A program made the position numbers and the translations under genes. Below, in pieces: positions 17,167-26,807 of a stretch of DNA of 64,000 bases. The DNA is from Pseudomonadota bacterium (GTDB lineage Bacteria > Myxococcota_A > UBA9160 > SZUA-336), in contig QJZC01000021.1 of NCBI GenBank assembly GCA_003247575.1, forward strand, positions 62,001 through 126,000, written 5' to 3'. Below the pieces are notes generated by a model. It was not told where the DNA came from. It searched no databases and saw only the letters and a program-made list of their open reading frames with translations. Each line of letters begins with the position of its first letter. Position 1 is the first letter of the stretch.

Positions 17167-19149
17167 TTGTCCGCGCCCTCGTCCGCAGCACTCTCGCTGG
17201 CTGCCAAAACGATCCGTGTGCTCACCGCCGACGCGGTGCAGGCGGCGGGAATCGGACACCTCGGGCTACCTCTCGGCTGTGCCGAGCTCGGTGCGCTGCT
17301 CTATGCGGAGGTGTTGCGCCACGATCCCTTGGACCCCTCCTGGCCGGATCGCGACCGCTTCGTGCTCTCGGCTGGGCATGGATCGATGCTGCTTTATTCT
17401 CTGCTGCACCTCTCCGGGTATGCGCTCGAGCTCGCCGAGATTCGGCGGTTCCGCCAGCTCGGATCGAAGACGCCGGGGCACCCGGAGTGGGGCGTGACTC
17501 CAGGGGTCGAGACGACGACGGGTCCGCTCGGACAGGGCCTCGCCAATGGGGTGGGAATGGCGCTCTCGGAGCGCATGCTCGCGCAGCGGCTGGGCCCGGA
17601 GCTGGTGGATCACAGAACCTACGTGCTCGCGAGCGACGGGGACCTGATGGAGGGTGTCGCCTCCGAAGCGGCCTCGCTCGCTGGACACCTCGGTCTGGGT
17701 CGGCTCACGGTCCTGTACGACGACAACGGGATCACGATCGATGGCCCGACCTCGCGTGCGTTCTCCGAGGACGTGGCGCGGCGCTTCGAGGCCTACGGCT
17801 GGCAGATCCAGCGCGCGGATGGCCACTCGTTCGACGAGCTGCGCTCGGCGCTCAGCGCTGCGCGCGCGTCCGAGGAAGCTCCGCAGCTGATTCTGTGTCG
17901 CACAGAGATCGGTCGCGGATCTGCCGTCGCGGGACAGGCGAAGGCGCACGGATCTCCCGGCGACGAGGTGCTACGCGGGGTGCGCGAGCGGCTCGAATGG
18001 ACACATCCGCCCTTCGTGGTTCCGGAGGAGGCGCGGGGCGTGTTCGCAGAGAACGCTTCGCGCGGTAGGCGCCAGCGCGAAGCGTGGCAGCAGCGCCTCG
18101 AAAAGGCCCGCGGTGATGCTGCGCGAGCCGAGCTCCTCGATGCCTTGTATGGGCGCAAGCTGCCCGAGAATCTCGAAGACCTGCTGCCTGCGTTCTCCGC
18201 GTCTACGAGCGCCGCCACGCGTGCCGCCTCGGGACAGGTGATCAACGCGTTGGCCCCCTCGGTGCCGGGCCTGGTCGGGGGATCCGCCGACCTGGCGGGC
18301 TCGAACAACACGACGCAGAGTGGCGAGTCCTTCGTCGAGCGCGAACAGTTCGGCGGACGCAATCTCGCCTTCGGGGTGCGTGAGCACGGCATGGCGGCGG
18401 CTGTCAACGGGATGGCCCTGCACGGTGGCCTGCGTCCCTACGTTGCGACCTTTCTGGTGTTCAGCGACTACCTGCGTCCAGCATTGCGGCTGTCGGCGCT
18501 CATGCGGCAGCCCGTGATCTACATCCTCACGCACGACTCGATCTTCGTGGGCGAGGATGGACCCACGCATCAGCCGGTCGAGCACGTGGCGGCCCTGCGA
18601 ACCATTCCGAATCTAGAGGTTTGGCGACCGGCCGATGCACAGGAGACCGCCTACGCCTGGATCGAGGCGCTGCGTCGGGATACGGGTCCAACGGCGCTGG
18701 TCCTGTCACGTCAGTCTCTGCCCGGGCTAGAGGGGGTTACGCAGGACGGCGTCTGTGCTGGAGCCTATGTGCTCGTGCGGGAGCCCGATGCCGAGCGACT
18801 CGATCTGGTCCTGGTGGCCACCGGATCGGAGGTCCACCTCGCGACCGCCGCCGCACACGAGCTCAATGCCAGCGGGCACTCGGTGCGGGTGGTCTCGCTC
18901 CCATGCTTGGAGCGACTGCTCGCGATGGACGCCGAGGCTCGAGACGATCTCTTGCCCCGCGATGTGCCCAGATTGGGCATCGAGGCCGGGGTCGAGCAGG
19001 GGCTGGCGCCCGTGCTGGGTCGGGCGGATGCCTTCCACGGGCTCAGCTCGTTCGGTGAGTCGGCGCCCTATGAGGATTTGGCCGAGCACTTCGGGCTCAC
19101 GCCGTCGGCCGTGCTCGAGCACGCGAAGGCGATCTTGGCGCGAGGCTGA
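17167..19149 (+). CDS. tkt: Transketolase
   Basis: A 660-residue thiamine-diphosphate enzyme of the pentose phosphate pathway, moving two-carbon units between sugar phosphates. The N-terminal [20 protein letters not shown], the [19 protein letters not shown] segment, the ThDP-binding [20 protein letters not shown] and the pyrimidine-domain [19 protein letters not shown] are all as expected. The start is set at TTG 17167 because a full AAGGAGGT Shine-Dalgarno (17155-17162) lies just before it; an in-frame ATG at 17125 has none. It stands alone, divergent from the HisN-like gene. Confidence 0.95.
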   Translation: MSAPSSAALSLAAKTIRVLTADAVQAAGIGHLGLPLGCAELGALLYAEVLRHDPLDPSWPDRDRFVLSAGHGSMLLYSLLHLSGYALELAEIRRFRQLGSKTPGHPEWGVTPGVETTTGPLGQGLANGVGMALSERMLAQRLGPELVDHRTYVLASDGDLMEGVASEAASLAGHLGLGRLTVLYDDNGITIDGPTSRAFSEDVARRFEAYGWQIQRADGHSFDELRSALSAARASEEAPQLILCRTEIGRGSAVAGQAKAHGSPGDEVLRGVRERLEWTHPPFVVPEEARGVFAENASRGRRQREAWQQRLEKARGDAARAELLDALYGRKLPENLEDLLPAFSASTSAATRAASGQVINALAPSVPGLVGGSADLAGSNNTTQSGESFVEREQFGGRNLAFGVREHGMAAAVNGMALHGGLRPYVATFLVFSDYLRPALRLSALMRQPVIYILTHDSIFVGEDGPTHQPVEHVAALRTIPNLEVWRPADAQETAYAWIEALRRDTGPTALVLSRQSLPGLEGVTQDGVCAGAYVLVREPDAERLDLVLVATGSEVHLATAAAHELNASGHSVRVVSLPCLERLLAMDAEARDDLLPRDVPRLGIEAGVEQGLAPVLGRADAFHGLSSFGESAPYEDLAEHFGLTPSAVLEHAKAILARG

Positions 19150-19174
19150 ACTCGGCAGCGCAGTACCACTCGTT

Positions 19175-19402
19175 CTAGCGGGGAGTCTCGAGGGGTTTGA
19201 CCAGGAAGCTCGTGGGTCCGGATTCTCCGTAGACGAGGTCTCGGAAGCCAAAGCTCCCGTAGAGCTGTGCCGCCGGCGAGTTGTCGAGTTGCACCTCCAG
19301 GCTCAACCGGCAGCAATCGAGCTCGCGGGCGTGTTCTTCGCCGGCCGCGAGTAGTGCTCGACCCACTCCGCATCCGCGGTATGCGTGTCGGCAGATCGTG
19401 CG
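19175..19402 (-). pseudogene. Truncated GNAT acetyltransferase remnant
   Basis: On the minus strand the frame reads HAYRGCGVGRALLAAGEEHA and ends with a normal GNAT C-terminus (LYGSFGFRDL, then a short tail). This is motif A plus motif B without the N-terminal half; upstream of the YRGCGVG block the sequence stops resembling the family, and a frameshift around 19395 is possible because LAHDL in the neighbouring frame would fit the preceding strand. No start with a ribosome binding site was seen. It lies just downstream of another, complete GNAT gene. Confidence 0.6.
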
Positions 19403-19450
19403 CGAGGTTTGACGCTTCGGGGTGTATCCTTGAATGCGAGGAAAGAATGG

Positions 19451-19948
19451 TCACTCGTTCCGGATTTGGGAGTTGCTGAGAGGCAGGGTGAACAGCGGGA
19501 TGGCGCGCCCTGGGATGCTGGATGGAATCTCGCGCTCCAGTTTGGCGCCAACGGCCAGGTAGAAGCCCGCGGCGTTCGGGTCGCTTTGAATCACGAGTGA
19601 CTCGTAGCCGAGAGCTCGCGCAGCTTCGACGGCGTGTCGAAAGAGCGCCGTACCCAGGCCGCGATGCAGTGACTCCGGGTCGATGAACAGATGCCGGAGC
19701 TCGATCGAACGCTCTGGCTTCGAGTCTGGCTTCGAGTCGATCGGCCCGAGTGTGTAGAAGCCCATCACACGACCTTCGCAGATGATTACATGGGCGCGTC
19801 CGTCGTGCAGCTCGTCCGGAGACATCGTGAGCTCGCTGCGGAACACGTCGAGCTGCTCCTCGGAGTAGCTCCAGTGTGCCTTCGATCGGAGTGCGAGCGC
19901 GCTGATCTCGGTTGCTTCGTCTGCGTTTGCGGGGCGAATCTCGGGCAT
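19451..19948 (-). CDS. GNAT-family N-acetyltransferase
   Basis: A 165-residue acyltransferase. It starts MPEIRPANADEATEISALAL, carries the motif A core LRHLFIDPESLHRGLGTALF (Q/R-x-x-G-x-G/A form RGLGTA) near residues 88-107 and a typical C-terminal strand (ESLVIQSDPNAAGFYLAVGA). Substrate unknown. A 12-base tandem duplication at about 19717-19740 encodes the repeated DSKP in IDSKPDSKPE, in the loop before motif A. The region upstream of the start holds the 33-base tandem repeat. The start is the first ATG of the conserved domain; the longer open frame upstream runs through the repeats and is not believed. Confidence 0.8.
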   Translation of the reverse strand: MPEIRPANADEATEISALALRSKAHWSYSEEQLDVFRSELTMSPDELHDGRAHVIICEGRVMGFYTLGPIDSKPDSKPERSIELRHLFIDPESLHRGLGTALFRHAVEAARALGYESLVIQSDPNAAGFYLAVGAKLEREIPSSIPGRAIPLFTLPLSNSQIRNE

Positions 19949-20305
19949 GCGCGTGCGTCTCGTGTAGGGTTCCAAATCTGTAGAGCTTCCGAGTCCGTGG
20001 GATTCCGAATCTGTAGAGCTTCCGAATCTGGTGGGCAGGATCCTGTCCGCAGAGCTTCGTGCGCAGTCTAGCAAGCCGAGTGCTCCGCGGGCGATCCGAG
20101 TCCTGCGCTGTCCTCGGGCGCTCGCCACGGCGGAGCGCTCGCAGCTCGCACGCGCCTGCTCTCCCTCGGCGAAGTAGTCTGCGACGCCCGAGTCGAGTAC
20201 GCTTGCGGCGTCGCGCCAGCCTCGGTAGCCAGTGAGCTCCTGCGAACGCGGGGTCGCGCCGCACGGTCGCGAGAGAACCAGTCCCAAGAGCGAAGGAGGG
20301 TCCAA
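19949..20305. other. Divergent intergenic region with repeats
   Basis: A 357-base gap between the divergent GNAT gene and mtnA. It holds the tandem repeat at 19970-20030 and the mtnA ribosome binding site GGAGGG just before 20306. An open frame on the minus strand passes through, but it has no family resemblance and is explained by GC content. Confidence 0.5.
19970..20030. repeat. 33-base-period tandem repeat
   Basis: The 23-base core TTCCRAATCTGTAGAGCTTC plus CGA occurs at 19970-19992 and 20003-20025 with one difference, and the first 11 bases occur again at 20020-20030. It lies upstream of the GNAT gene. Confidence 0.8.
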
Positions 20306-21343
20306 GTGAGCTTCTTTACCATGCGGTGGTCGGACGACGGCGTCTTGCTGCTCGATCAGCGCGCGCTACCCGACCAAGCACCGGTGCTGTGTCTGCGCAA
20401 CGCGGAAGAGGTCGCACGCGCCATCGAGGACATGGTGGTGCGCGGCGCTCCCGCCATCGGGGTCACCGCCGCGATGGGGGTGGCGATCGAGCTCGCGAAT
20501 GCCAACGACGCGGACGTGCCGGCGGCCCTGGAGCGAGCCGTGAAGCGTCTCGCCGCGACCCGCCCAACGGCCGTGAACCTCACGTGGGCGCTCGAGAGAG
20601 TGCAGTCCGAGCTTTCCCAAGCCCTCCGAGCCGGAACCTCGCCGTCGCAGGTCCGTGAGCAGGCCAAGCAGCTCGCTCAGCAGATGCACGACGAGGACGT
20701 CCAGGTGTGCCAAGCGATCGGAGATGCCGGTGGCCCCTTGCTCCCCGACGCCGCGCGGGTGCTGACGCACTGCAACGCGGGCGCGCTGGCGACGGCGGGG
20801 TATGGCACGGCGCTGGGCGTGATCCGATCGGCGGCGCGCGATGGCCGCCTGAAGCACGTGCTCGCGTCCGAGACTCGGCCCTTTCTGCAGGGTGCCCGCC
20901 TGACCGCCTGGGAGCTTCAGCAGGACGCAATTCCGGTGCAGCTCGTGACGGATTCGATGTGCGGAGCCCTCATGCGCCAAGGGGAGATCGACGCGGTGGT
21001 GGTCGGGGCAGATCGGATCGCCGCCAACGGCGACGTCGCCAACAAGATCGGAACCTACAGTCTGGCCGTGCTCGCCGAGCGGCACGGGATTCCCTTCTAC
21101 GTCGCAGCGCCGCTCTCCACGGTGGACCTGCGAACCCCGAATGGCGACTCGATCCCGATCGAGCAGCGGAGCTCGGACGAGGTCGTGAAGCTTCGCGGCC
21201 AGAGGATCGCGCCGGAAGGGGTCCAGGCGCGCCATCCGGCCTTCGACGTCACGCCAGCTGAGCTCATCACGGCAATCATCACCGAGAAGGGTGTCGCGCG
21301 CGCGCCATTCGAGCAGGCGTTGGCCGCGCAGTTCGAACGCTGA
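20306..21343 (+). CDS. mtnA: S-methyl-5-thioribose-1-phosphate isomerase MtnA
   Basis: A 345-residue enzyme of the methionine salvage pathway that converts methylthioribose-1-phosphate to methylthioribulose-1-phosphate. It has MVVRGAPAIGVTAAMG near residue 45, the catalytic cysteine in THCNAGALATAGYGTALG near 155, and the catalytic aspartate region VVGADRIAANGDVANKIGTY near 235. It starts with GTG at 20306, preceded by GGAGGG. Other salvage genes are not adjacent. Confidence 0.93.
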   Translation: MSFFTMRWSDDGVLLLDQRALPDQAPVLCLRNAEEVARAIEDMVVRGAPAIGVTAAMGVAIELANANDADVPAALERAVKRLAATRPTAVNLTWALERVQSELSQALRAGTSPSQVREQAKQLAQQMHDEDVQVCQAIGDAGGPLLPDAARVLTHCNAGALATAGYGTALGVIRSAARDGRLKHVLASETRPFLQGARLTAWELQQDAIPVQLVTDSMCGALMRQGEIDAVVVGADRIAANGDVANKIGTYSLAVLAERHGIPFYVAAPLSTVDLRTPNGDSIPIEQRSSDEVVKLRGQRIAPEGVQARHPAFDVTPAELITAIITEKGVARAPFEQALAAQFER

Positions 21344-21481
21344 GCCAACCTCCACCCGCTGCGCAGCTCTCACGCAAGCTCAACGGGCCGTGCTCGGCGC
21401 CGATAGATGAGGGGACCACTCGGAAGAACCACCTACGGGCGCTGCGCGAGAGCACGCGGATGACGGGGAGCACGCTGCGGT

Positions 21482-23350
21482 TTGGCGAAGGAGATCCTAA
21501 TCGTCGAGGATGACCGGCGCCTGGCGGATCTCTGCGCCCGGGCGCTCGAGGGCGAGGGCTACGACGTTCTGCAGGCCCACGACGGAGCCGCTGCCATGGA
21601 CATGGTGGAGCGGATGCCGCCCGCCCTGATCCTGCTCGATCTACTCGTCCCCAAGCGCGACGGGCGAGCCCTGATGGCCGAGCTCGGGCGCAGCACCGCA
21701 ACCTCGAGCATTCCCGTCATCGCGATGAGCGGCGTCTTCAAGGGCAAGGGAACCGAGCGGGAGCTGCTGGATGCGGGCGCCAAGGCATTTCTGGACAAGC
21801 CGTTCGACGTCTCCGAGTTGAGTAGGCTGGTCAAGCAGATCGTCGGGCCCGCGGAGACGGCTGCTCAAGTGGAATCCTGGGAGCGCGCGCAGCTCGAGGA
21901 TGTGTCCGCAGCCGAGTTCCTCTGGCGCCTCATGGAGAAGGAGGCCAGCGGGGCGGTGCACTTCGTGCGCGGCAAGCTCGAGAAGATTCTTCTGCTGGAG
22001 CGCGGGTGTCCGACGGCCGTGCGCTCCAACGCGACCGCCGAGACGCTCGGACGCTTCCTACTCAGTCGAAAGCAGCTCGACGAGGTCTCGTTCCAGGCCA
22101 TGAACAAGCTGACCCAACGCGGTGTGCGCAGTGGCGAGGCCTTGCTCCAGCTCAAGATCATGACTTCGGAGCAGCTGCTCTCTACGCTGCGCGCTCAGGC
22201 GGCAGCGAAGGCATTGGAGCTCTTCTCCTGGACCGCGGGCGAGGCGTGGATCCAGGAGGGAGTGCACGAGGTCAGCCATGCGAGCCCACTCGAAGGCTGG
22301 AGCTCCACACGGCTCGTGCTGCGTGGGGTGAAGTACGTCCCCTTCGAACGGACGATGACGATCCTGACACCATTCGCCGACTTCGGCGTTTCGCTGACGG
22401 GGAAGGCGATCGAAGGCCCCGACGCGAAGCTGCCTGCGATCCGGAGCCTGGTGACAGTGCTCCGCCGTCCCGCGAGAGTGGGCCAGCTTCTGGCGGATCA
22501 TGCGGCAGCGGTCTATGGGCTCTGGCTGATCGGCGCGGTCAACTTCACCCTGCCGGGAACGGGGGACCCCGCGACCATGTCCGGCACCTCGCTGAGCGCG
22601 ATCCACGTCCAGGAGTCCGGGCGCGGTGCGGAGCTGCGCGACGCCTTTCACCGCATGCGGGGTCAGGACTACTTCCAGCTCCTGGGCATCGGCCGGGACG
22701 ACGACGAAGCCAAGGTGCAAGCTGCCTATCTGCAGCTCGCGAAGCGCTTTCACCCCGATCGATTCGCGAACGAGGCGGTCGCGATCAAGACCTTGGTGTC
22801 GGAGATCTTCGGCCTGATCTCCAGTGCGCGGGATACCTTGCTCGACTCTGCGCGTCGGGCAGACTACGTGCTCGAGCTCGGTGGAGGAACCTCCGCGCCC
22901 AAGCGCGTGAATCAGGTCCTCGAGGCCGAGAAGCTGTGCCGCGAGGGTGAGGCTCTACTGAAGAAGCGGGAGTACGCGCAGGCGCTCGCGAAGTTCGAGC
23001 GCGCCTGCGAGCTGGACAGCGAGGAGGGAGAGCTGCAGGTGCTGTCCGGCTGGACGTATTTCGTGGTCAATCGAAAGATGGGTGACGGCGAGAAGACAGG
23101 CCAGGCACGCATCGAGCGCGGAATCGCGCTCGCCCCGGAGTCCACGACGGGCTACTACTACATGGCTCAGCTCCACAAGGCTTGTGGGCGGCCGGGTCCG
23201 GCCCAGAAGCTCTTCAAGAAAGTTCTCGACCTGGATCCGGGACACGTCGAGGCCGGTCAGGCCCTGCGGGTACTCCGGATGCGGGCATCCAAAGATGAGA
23301 AGAAGGGTGCAACCGGCGGGCTCTTCGGCTTCGGAAGGAAGAAAAGCTAG
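21482..23350 (+). CDS. Response regulator / PATAN / J-domain / TPR fusion protein
   Basis: A 622-residue cytoplasmic protein, starting at TTG 21482. Residues 1-115 are a receiver domain (ILIVEDDRR, LILLDLLVP with the phosphoryl aspartate, IAMSG, FLDKPF). Residues about 140-260 match the PATAN (DUF4388) type of helical domain. Residues 395-428 are a J domain with intact HPD (LGIGRDDDEAKVQAAYLQLA, then KRFHPDRF), which normally stimulates Hsp70 ATPase. The last 130 residues are TPR-like, ending in a Gly/Phe/Lys tail. Such PATAN fusions are known in Myxococcota-like bacteria, where they are thought to scaffold signalling or motility complexes. No output DNA-binding domain is present. It abuts ilvE directly. 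Confidence 0.85.
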   Translation: MAKEILIVEDDRRLADLCARALEGEGYDVLQAHDGAAAMDMVERMPPALILLDLLVPKRDGRALMAELGRSTATSSIPVIAMSGVFKGKGTERELLDAGAKAFLDKPFDVSELSRLVKQIVGPAETAAQVESWERAQLEDVSAAEFLWRLMEKEASGAVHFVRGKLEKILLLERGCPTAVRSNATAETLGRFLLSRKQLDEVSFQAMNKLTQRGVRSGEALLQLKIMTSEQLLSTLRAQAAAKALELFSWTAGEAWIQEGVHEVSHASPLEGWSSTRLVLRGVKYVPFERTMTILTPFADFGVSLTGKAIEGPDAKLPAIRSLVTVLRRPARVGQLLADHAAAVYGLWLIGAVNFTLPGTGDPATMSGTSLSAIHVQESGRGAELRDAFHRMRGQDYFQLLGIGRDDDEAKVQAAYLQLAKRFHPDRFANEAVAIKTLVSEIFGLISSARDTLLDSARRADYVLELGGGTSAPKRVNQVLEAEKLCREGEALLKKREYAQALAKFERACELDSEEGELQVLSGWTYFVVNRKMGDGEKTGQARIERGIALAPESTTGYYYMAQLHKACGRPGPAQKLFKKVLDLDPGHVEAGQALRVLRMRASKDEKKGATGGLFGFGRKKS

Positions 23351-24271
23351 ATGGCATTCCAGCCTACCGAGCGAATCTGGCTCGATGGTGAATTCATTCC
23401 TTGGGAGGAAGGCAGGGTCCACCTCCTGACCCACACGCTCCACTACGGGTTGGGCGTCTTCGAGGGCATTCGCTGCTACCGCTGCGACGACGGCCGTTCG
23501 GCCGTCTTTCGGCTCGGCGAGCATGTATCCCGGCTGTATCGCTCCGCCAAGATTCTGGAGATGGACATCCCGTACCCCGCCGCGGAGCTCGAGCGCATCG
23601 TCTGCGAGACCTTGCGCGCCAATCGGATGCAGGAAGGCTACATCCGACCCCTCGTCTTCCTGGGCGAGGGCGCGATGGGGCTGCTCCCTTCCGACAATCC
23701 CGTGCGCGTGGCCGTGATCGCCTGGCCCTGGGGGGCTTACCTGGGTGAGGAGGGACTCGAGCGCGGGATCCGCGCGAAGATCTCGTCCTATACCCGCCAT
23801 CACCCCAACGTATCGATGACCAAGTCGAAGAGCTGTGGCCAGTACGTGAACTCGATTCTCGCCAAGCGCGAGGTCACACGCATGGGCTACGACGAGGCGA
23901 TCATGCTCGACACGCAGGGCATGCTCGCCGAAGCCAGCGGCGAGAACATCTTTCTGGTCCGGGACGGAGTGCTGCGCACGCCTCCGCTCGTCTCGATTCT
24001 CGAGGGAATAACGCGCGATTGTGTCATTCAGCTCGCCCGCGAGAAGGGGATCGAGGTCGTCGAGGGTCCGCTGTCGCGCGATGACCTTTATGGGGCGGAC
24101 GAGGCGTTCCTCACGGGAACCGCGGCCGAGGTGACTCCGATTCGCGAGGTAGACAATCGTACGATCGGGTCTGGCTCGCGCGGCCTGATTACGAAGACCC
24201 TGCAGTCTGCGTTCTTCGACGTCGTGCACGGGCGCGAGAGCAAGCACGAAGCCTGGCTCGCGTTCCTGTAG
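23351..24271 (+). CDS. ilvE: Branched-chain amino acid aminotransferase
   Basis: A 306-residue class IV PLP aminotransferase, performing the last step of leucine, isoleucine and valine synthesis. LLTHTLHYGLGVFEGIRCYR near residue 28, the lysine region NVSMTKSKSCGQYVNSILAK near 157, AEASGENIFLVRDG near 193 and FLTGTAAEVTPIREVDNRTI near 252 follow the family. It starts on the base after the previous stop, with a GGAAGG purine run ahead, so the two are probably co-transcribed. It meets the AlkA-like gene tail to tail with one base between stops. Confidence 0.93.
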   Translation: MAFQPTERIWLDGEFIPWEEGRVHLLTHTLHYGLGVFEGIRCYRCDDGRSAVFRLGEHVSRLYRSAKILEMDIPYPAAELERIVCETLRANRMQEGYIRPLVFLGEGAMGLLPSDNPVRVAVIAWPWGAYLGEEGLERGIRAKISSYTRHHPNVSMTKSKSCGQYVNSILAKREVTRMGYDEAIMLDTQGMLAEASGENIFLVRDGVLRTPPLVSILEGITRDCVIQLAREKGIEVVEGPLSRDDLYGADEAFLTGTAAEVTPIREVDNRTIGSGSRGLITKTLQSAFFDVVHGRESKHEAWLAFL

Positions 24272-24272
24272 A

Positions 24273-24926
24273 TCAGGTGGACTTGGCTGCGCGTTCGGAC
24301 TGGCGCCAGAGATACCAGGTCGCAACGCTTCGATAGGGCTTCCAGGGCGCGGCGATCTGCTCGAGCTCGCGCGGTTTGGGCAGGTCGTCCAGGCGGTAGA
24401 GCAGCTGCGCCCCCTTGCGCACGCCGAAGTCTCCTACCGGTAGCACGTCTGGACGCCCCAAGCAGAAGATCAGCAGCATGTGTGCGGTCCACTCTCCGAT
24501 TCCGCGCAGCTGCGTCACGGACTGGACGACGTCGGCGTTCGACATTCTGCGGAGCCGACGTGTATCGAGGCGGCGCTGCTCGAAGGCGCGGGCGACCTCC
24601 AGCACGGTCTGCGCCTTCTGACGCGAGAGTCCGAGTTCGCGCAGGATCTCTGAGTCGGTATTGGCGAGAACCTCGGCGCGCGGAATGCGTCCGCCGAAGT
24701 GAGTCCGGAGGCGTGCGTGGATCGCGCGGGCAGCACTTCCCGCGAGCTGTTGGAATACGACGGAACGAATCAGCTCGCGGTAGGGGTCTCCCTTGGGCTC
24801 GAGCTGGCATGGTCCCACCTCGTGCATCAGCTCGCCGAGGAGCGGGTCGCATTCGGGCAGGCTGGCTTCGGCCCGATCCAGCAGCGTGCGGTCGATGCGC
24901 GCATCGCTCGCCTCGGGATCAGCCAC
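24273..24926 (-). CDS. DNA-3-methyladenine glycosylase (AlkA / HhH-GPD)
   Basis: A 217-residue base-excision enzyme that removes alkylated bases. It has the SVVFQQLAGSAARAIHARLR segment, the helix-hairpin-helix TQLRGIGEWTAHMLLIFCLG and the catalytic aspartate in LPVGDFGVRKGAQLLY near residue 165. It lacks the N-terminal domain of E. coli AlkA, as in the shorter bacterial forms. Its start overlaps the end of the helicase gene by eight bases, so the two are probably one transcript. Confidence 0.9.
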   Translation of the reverse strand: MADPEASDARIDRTLLDRAEASLPECDPLLGELMHEVGPCQLEPKGDPYRELIRSVVFQQLAGSAARAIHARLRTHFGGRIPRAEVLANTDSEILRELGLSRQKAQTVLEVARAFEQRRLDTRRLRRMSNADVVQSVTQLRGIGEWTAHMLLIFCLGRPDVLPVGDFGVRKGAQLLYRLDDLPKPRELEQIAAPWKPYRSVATWYLWRQSERAAKST

Positions 24927-26652
24927 GCGACATCTGCCGTGCGCGATCGCTCAGTTGCTTGAGCCAGGTGTTGGCGAACTGGAGGCGGCGTTCGAGCTGG
25001 GGTAGGGTCGCCTCGGAGACGCGCCGGATGCCGGTGCGCCGATTGAGCTCTGCGTTGACTTCCGCGTGGGTCATGCCTGCGCGGCGCGAAAGCTCCTGCG
25101 CCCGCTCCGTGTTCCACGCCCGCAGCTGCTTGCGTTGCTGCCGCGGAGTGAGGTGAGCGAGTTCGGCGAGTGGGCTGCGCTTCGACTCGAGATCGGGGGC
25201 GCGGACCAGCGGTACGACGGGGACGGGTTCGGGAGCGAAGGAGGCGTCGATCGTCGGGAGCTCCATGCTGGCCGCTGCGAAGGCCTCCGCTGCGGCGACC
25301 GCATCGTCGTCGTCTTCGGCGTCCTCCAGGATGACGTCGTCCGTACGCAAGGGCCGCCCGCGCTCGTCCGTCGGTACTGCCGAGATCACAGTGAACAGCG
25401 ACAGCTGCTTCTCTTCAGGTTCGGACTGCCCGGCTGACTCTTCTGCGTCGGGCGGTGAGTGCTCGTCGTCGCTCTCCGGCTTGCGCAGGCTGTGACGCCG
25501 CTCGCGCTTGATGTTGTCGGCAAAGCTTCGGATGCGCGGGTCGTCCGGGATGAAGAGGTAGGCGTTCTGCTTCGCCGCGCCGGCGCTCCAGCGTACCAGG
25601 CGACCGACGGCTTGGCGAAAGAAGAGGTCGGTGAGCGTATGTGTGGCATACACTCCTACGCGTAGGCGTGGAATGTCTACGCCTTCGGAGACCATGCGGA
25701 CCGCTACGATCCAAGGCGCGTCACTCCTTGCGAACTCTGCAATCTTGTTCGACGCGTTCGGGTCATCCGATGTGGCGACGATCGCGCACGCTTGCACGCG
25801 CTCTCGGAGGATGCGCGCGATACAGCGCGCGTGGTCCTGATCCATGGCGATGGCCATTGCACCAGCTCTCGGATCGACGCGGCGAAGGTGGAGCAGCTGC
25901 GTATGCGCCCGCTGAAGAACGCTCGGCAGCCATTCGTTCTTTTCCGAGAGTGCGGTGCGCAGGCGCTGGCTGGCAAGTGTAGTGCCCAGAGTGTCCTCGA
26001 ACCCGTGGGAGTAGGCTGTTCCATCGGGGCTCGTCCACTCCATTTGGCCGCCGATGCGAGGGAAGTACACCGGGCGTACGACGCGCCCGTCGGCTAGCGC
26101 ATCGGCGTACCCGTACTCGAAGTCGGGCTCGGCGTCGTCGCCCTGATAGCGGACGAACGGAATGGCGTTCTGGTCCGTGCGGAACGGTGTACCGGACAGG
26201 CTCAACCGATAAGCTGATTCCCCGAGTGCGAAGCGAATTCCGTCGCCCCATGCGCGGCTCTCGGCCGCATGATGGATTTCGTCGAGGATTGCGAATGCCT
26301 TGTGCGCCAGCGGTCGGAGAGCCCGAGGGCTCGCCGCAACCTGCTGATAGGTGACCACCACGCCGTGCATGTCGGAAGGGAGGGCGCCGTCACTGCTCGC
26401 CCACTCTGGCTCGAGCGAGAGGCCGAACGCGGTTGCCGCATCGGCCCACTGATGCTTCAGGTGTTGCGTGGGAGCCACCACGATCACCCGGCCGGCACGT
26501 CGGTCCTGCAGAGCGCGCACGCATGCGGTCAGGGCGAAGGTGGTCTTGCCTGCGCCGGGCGTGGCGACCGCGAGGAAGTCACGCCTTCCGCTGTCTTCAA
26601 ATTTCTGGAGCGCTGTCTGCTGCCAACGTCGCAGGGAAATTCGTCGTGACAT
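24919..26652 (-). CDS. DEAH-box superfamily 2 helicase
   Basis: A 577-residue ATP-dependent DNA or RNA translocase. Motif I is VATPGAGKTTFAL, motif II is ILDEIHHA (DEIH), motif III is LSLSGTPFRTD and motif VI is FFRQAVGRLVRWS; these lie in residues 25-380. It resembles the helicase core of restriction-like and UvrB/XPB-like proteins. The C-terminal 200 residues include an acidic linker (AEDDDDAVAAAEAFAAAS) and a helical segment with no known domain. It overlaps the AlkA-like gene, which suggests a role in alkylation repair. No nuclease domain or methyltransferase is nearby. Confidence 0.85.
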   Translation of the reverse strand: MSRRISLRRWQQTALQKFEDSGRRDFLAVATPGAGKTTFALTACVRALQDRRAGRVIVVAPTQHLKHQWADAATAFGLSLEPEWASSDGALPSDMHGVVVTYQQVAASPRALRPLAHKAFAILDEIHHAAESRAWGDGIRFALGESAYRLSLSGTPFRTDQNAIPFVRYQGDDAEPDFEYGYADALADGRVVRPVYFPRIGGQMEWTSPDGTAYSHGFEDTLGTTLASQRLRTALSEKNEWLPSVLQRAHTQLLHLRRVDPRAGAMAIAMDQDHARCIARILRERVQACAIVATSDDPNASNKIAEFARSDAPWIVAVRMVSEGVDIPRLRVGVYATHTLTDLFFRQAVGRLVRWSAGAAKQNAYLFIPDDPRIRSFADNIKRERRHSLRKPESDDEHSPPDAEESAGQSEPEEKQLSLFTVISAVPTDERGRPLRTDDVILEDAEDDDDAVAAAEAFAAASMELPTIDASFAPEPVPVVPLVRAPDLESKRSPLAELAHLTPRQQRKQLRAWNTERAQELSRRAGMTHAEVNAELNRRTGIRRVSEATLPQLERRLQFANTWLKQLSDRARQMSRG

Positions 26653-26807
26653 GATCGAGGCCGCGAGGGGAGGGTAGGTAGCAAGCGCGCGCTGGGTCGT
26701 CGAGGGCTCGGCATCGGATCTCGCGCGGCGCGCCCGCTGCGTCGCCTTCGTGGTCTCCCGAGTGGGCTCGGCGGTGACTGCCGAGCGCCTGCCGGGGCGC
26801 AGGATGG

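Noticed and set aside
19970..20030. Possible CRISPR array
   Set aside because: Only two full units with a 10-base spacer, no cas genes and no similar array elsewhere.
19068..20264. A 398-codon minus-strand frame
   Set aside because: It crosses the GNAT remnant, the GNAT gene and the repeats without any domain; composition is Arg-rich noise.
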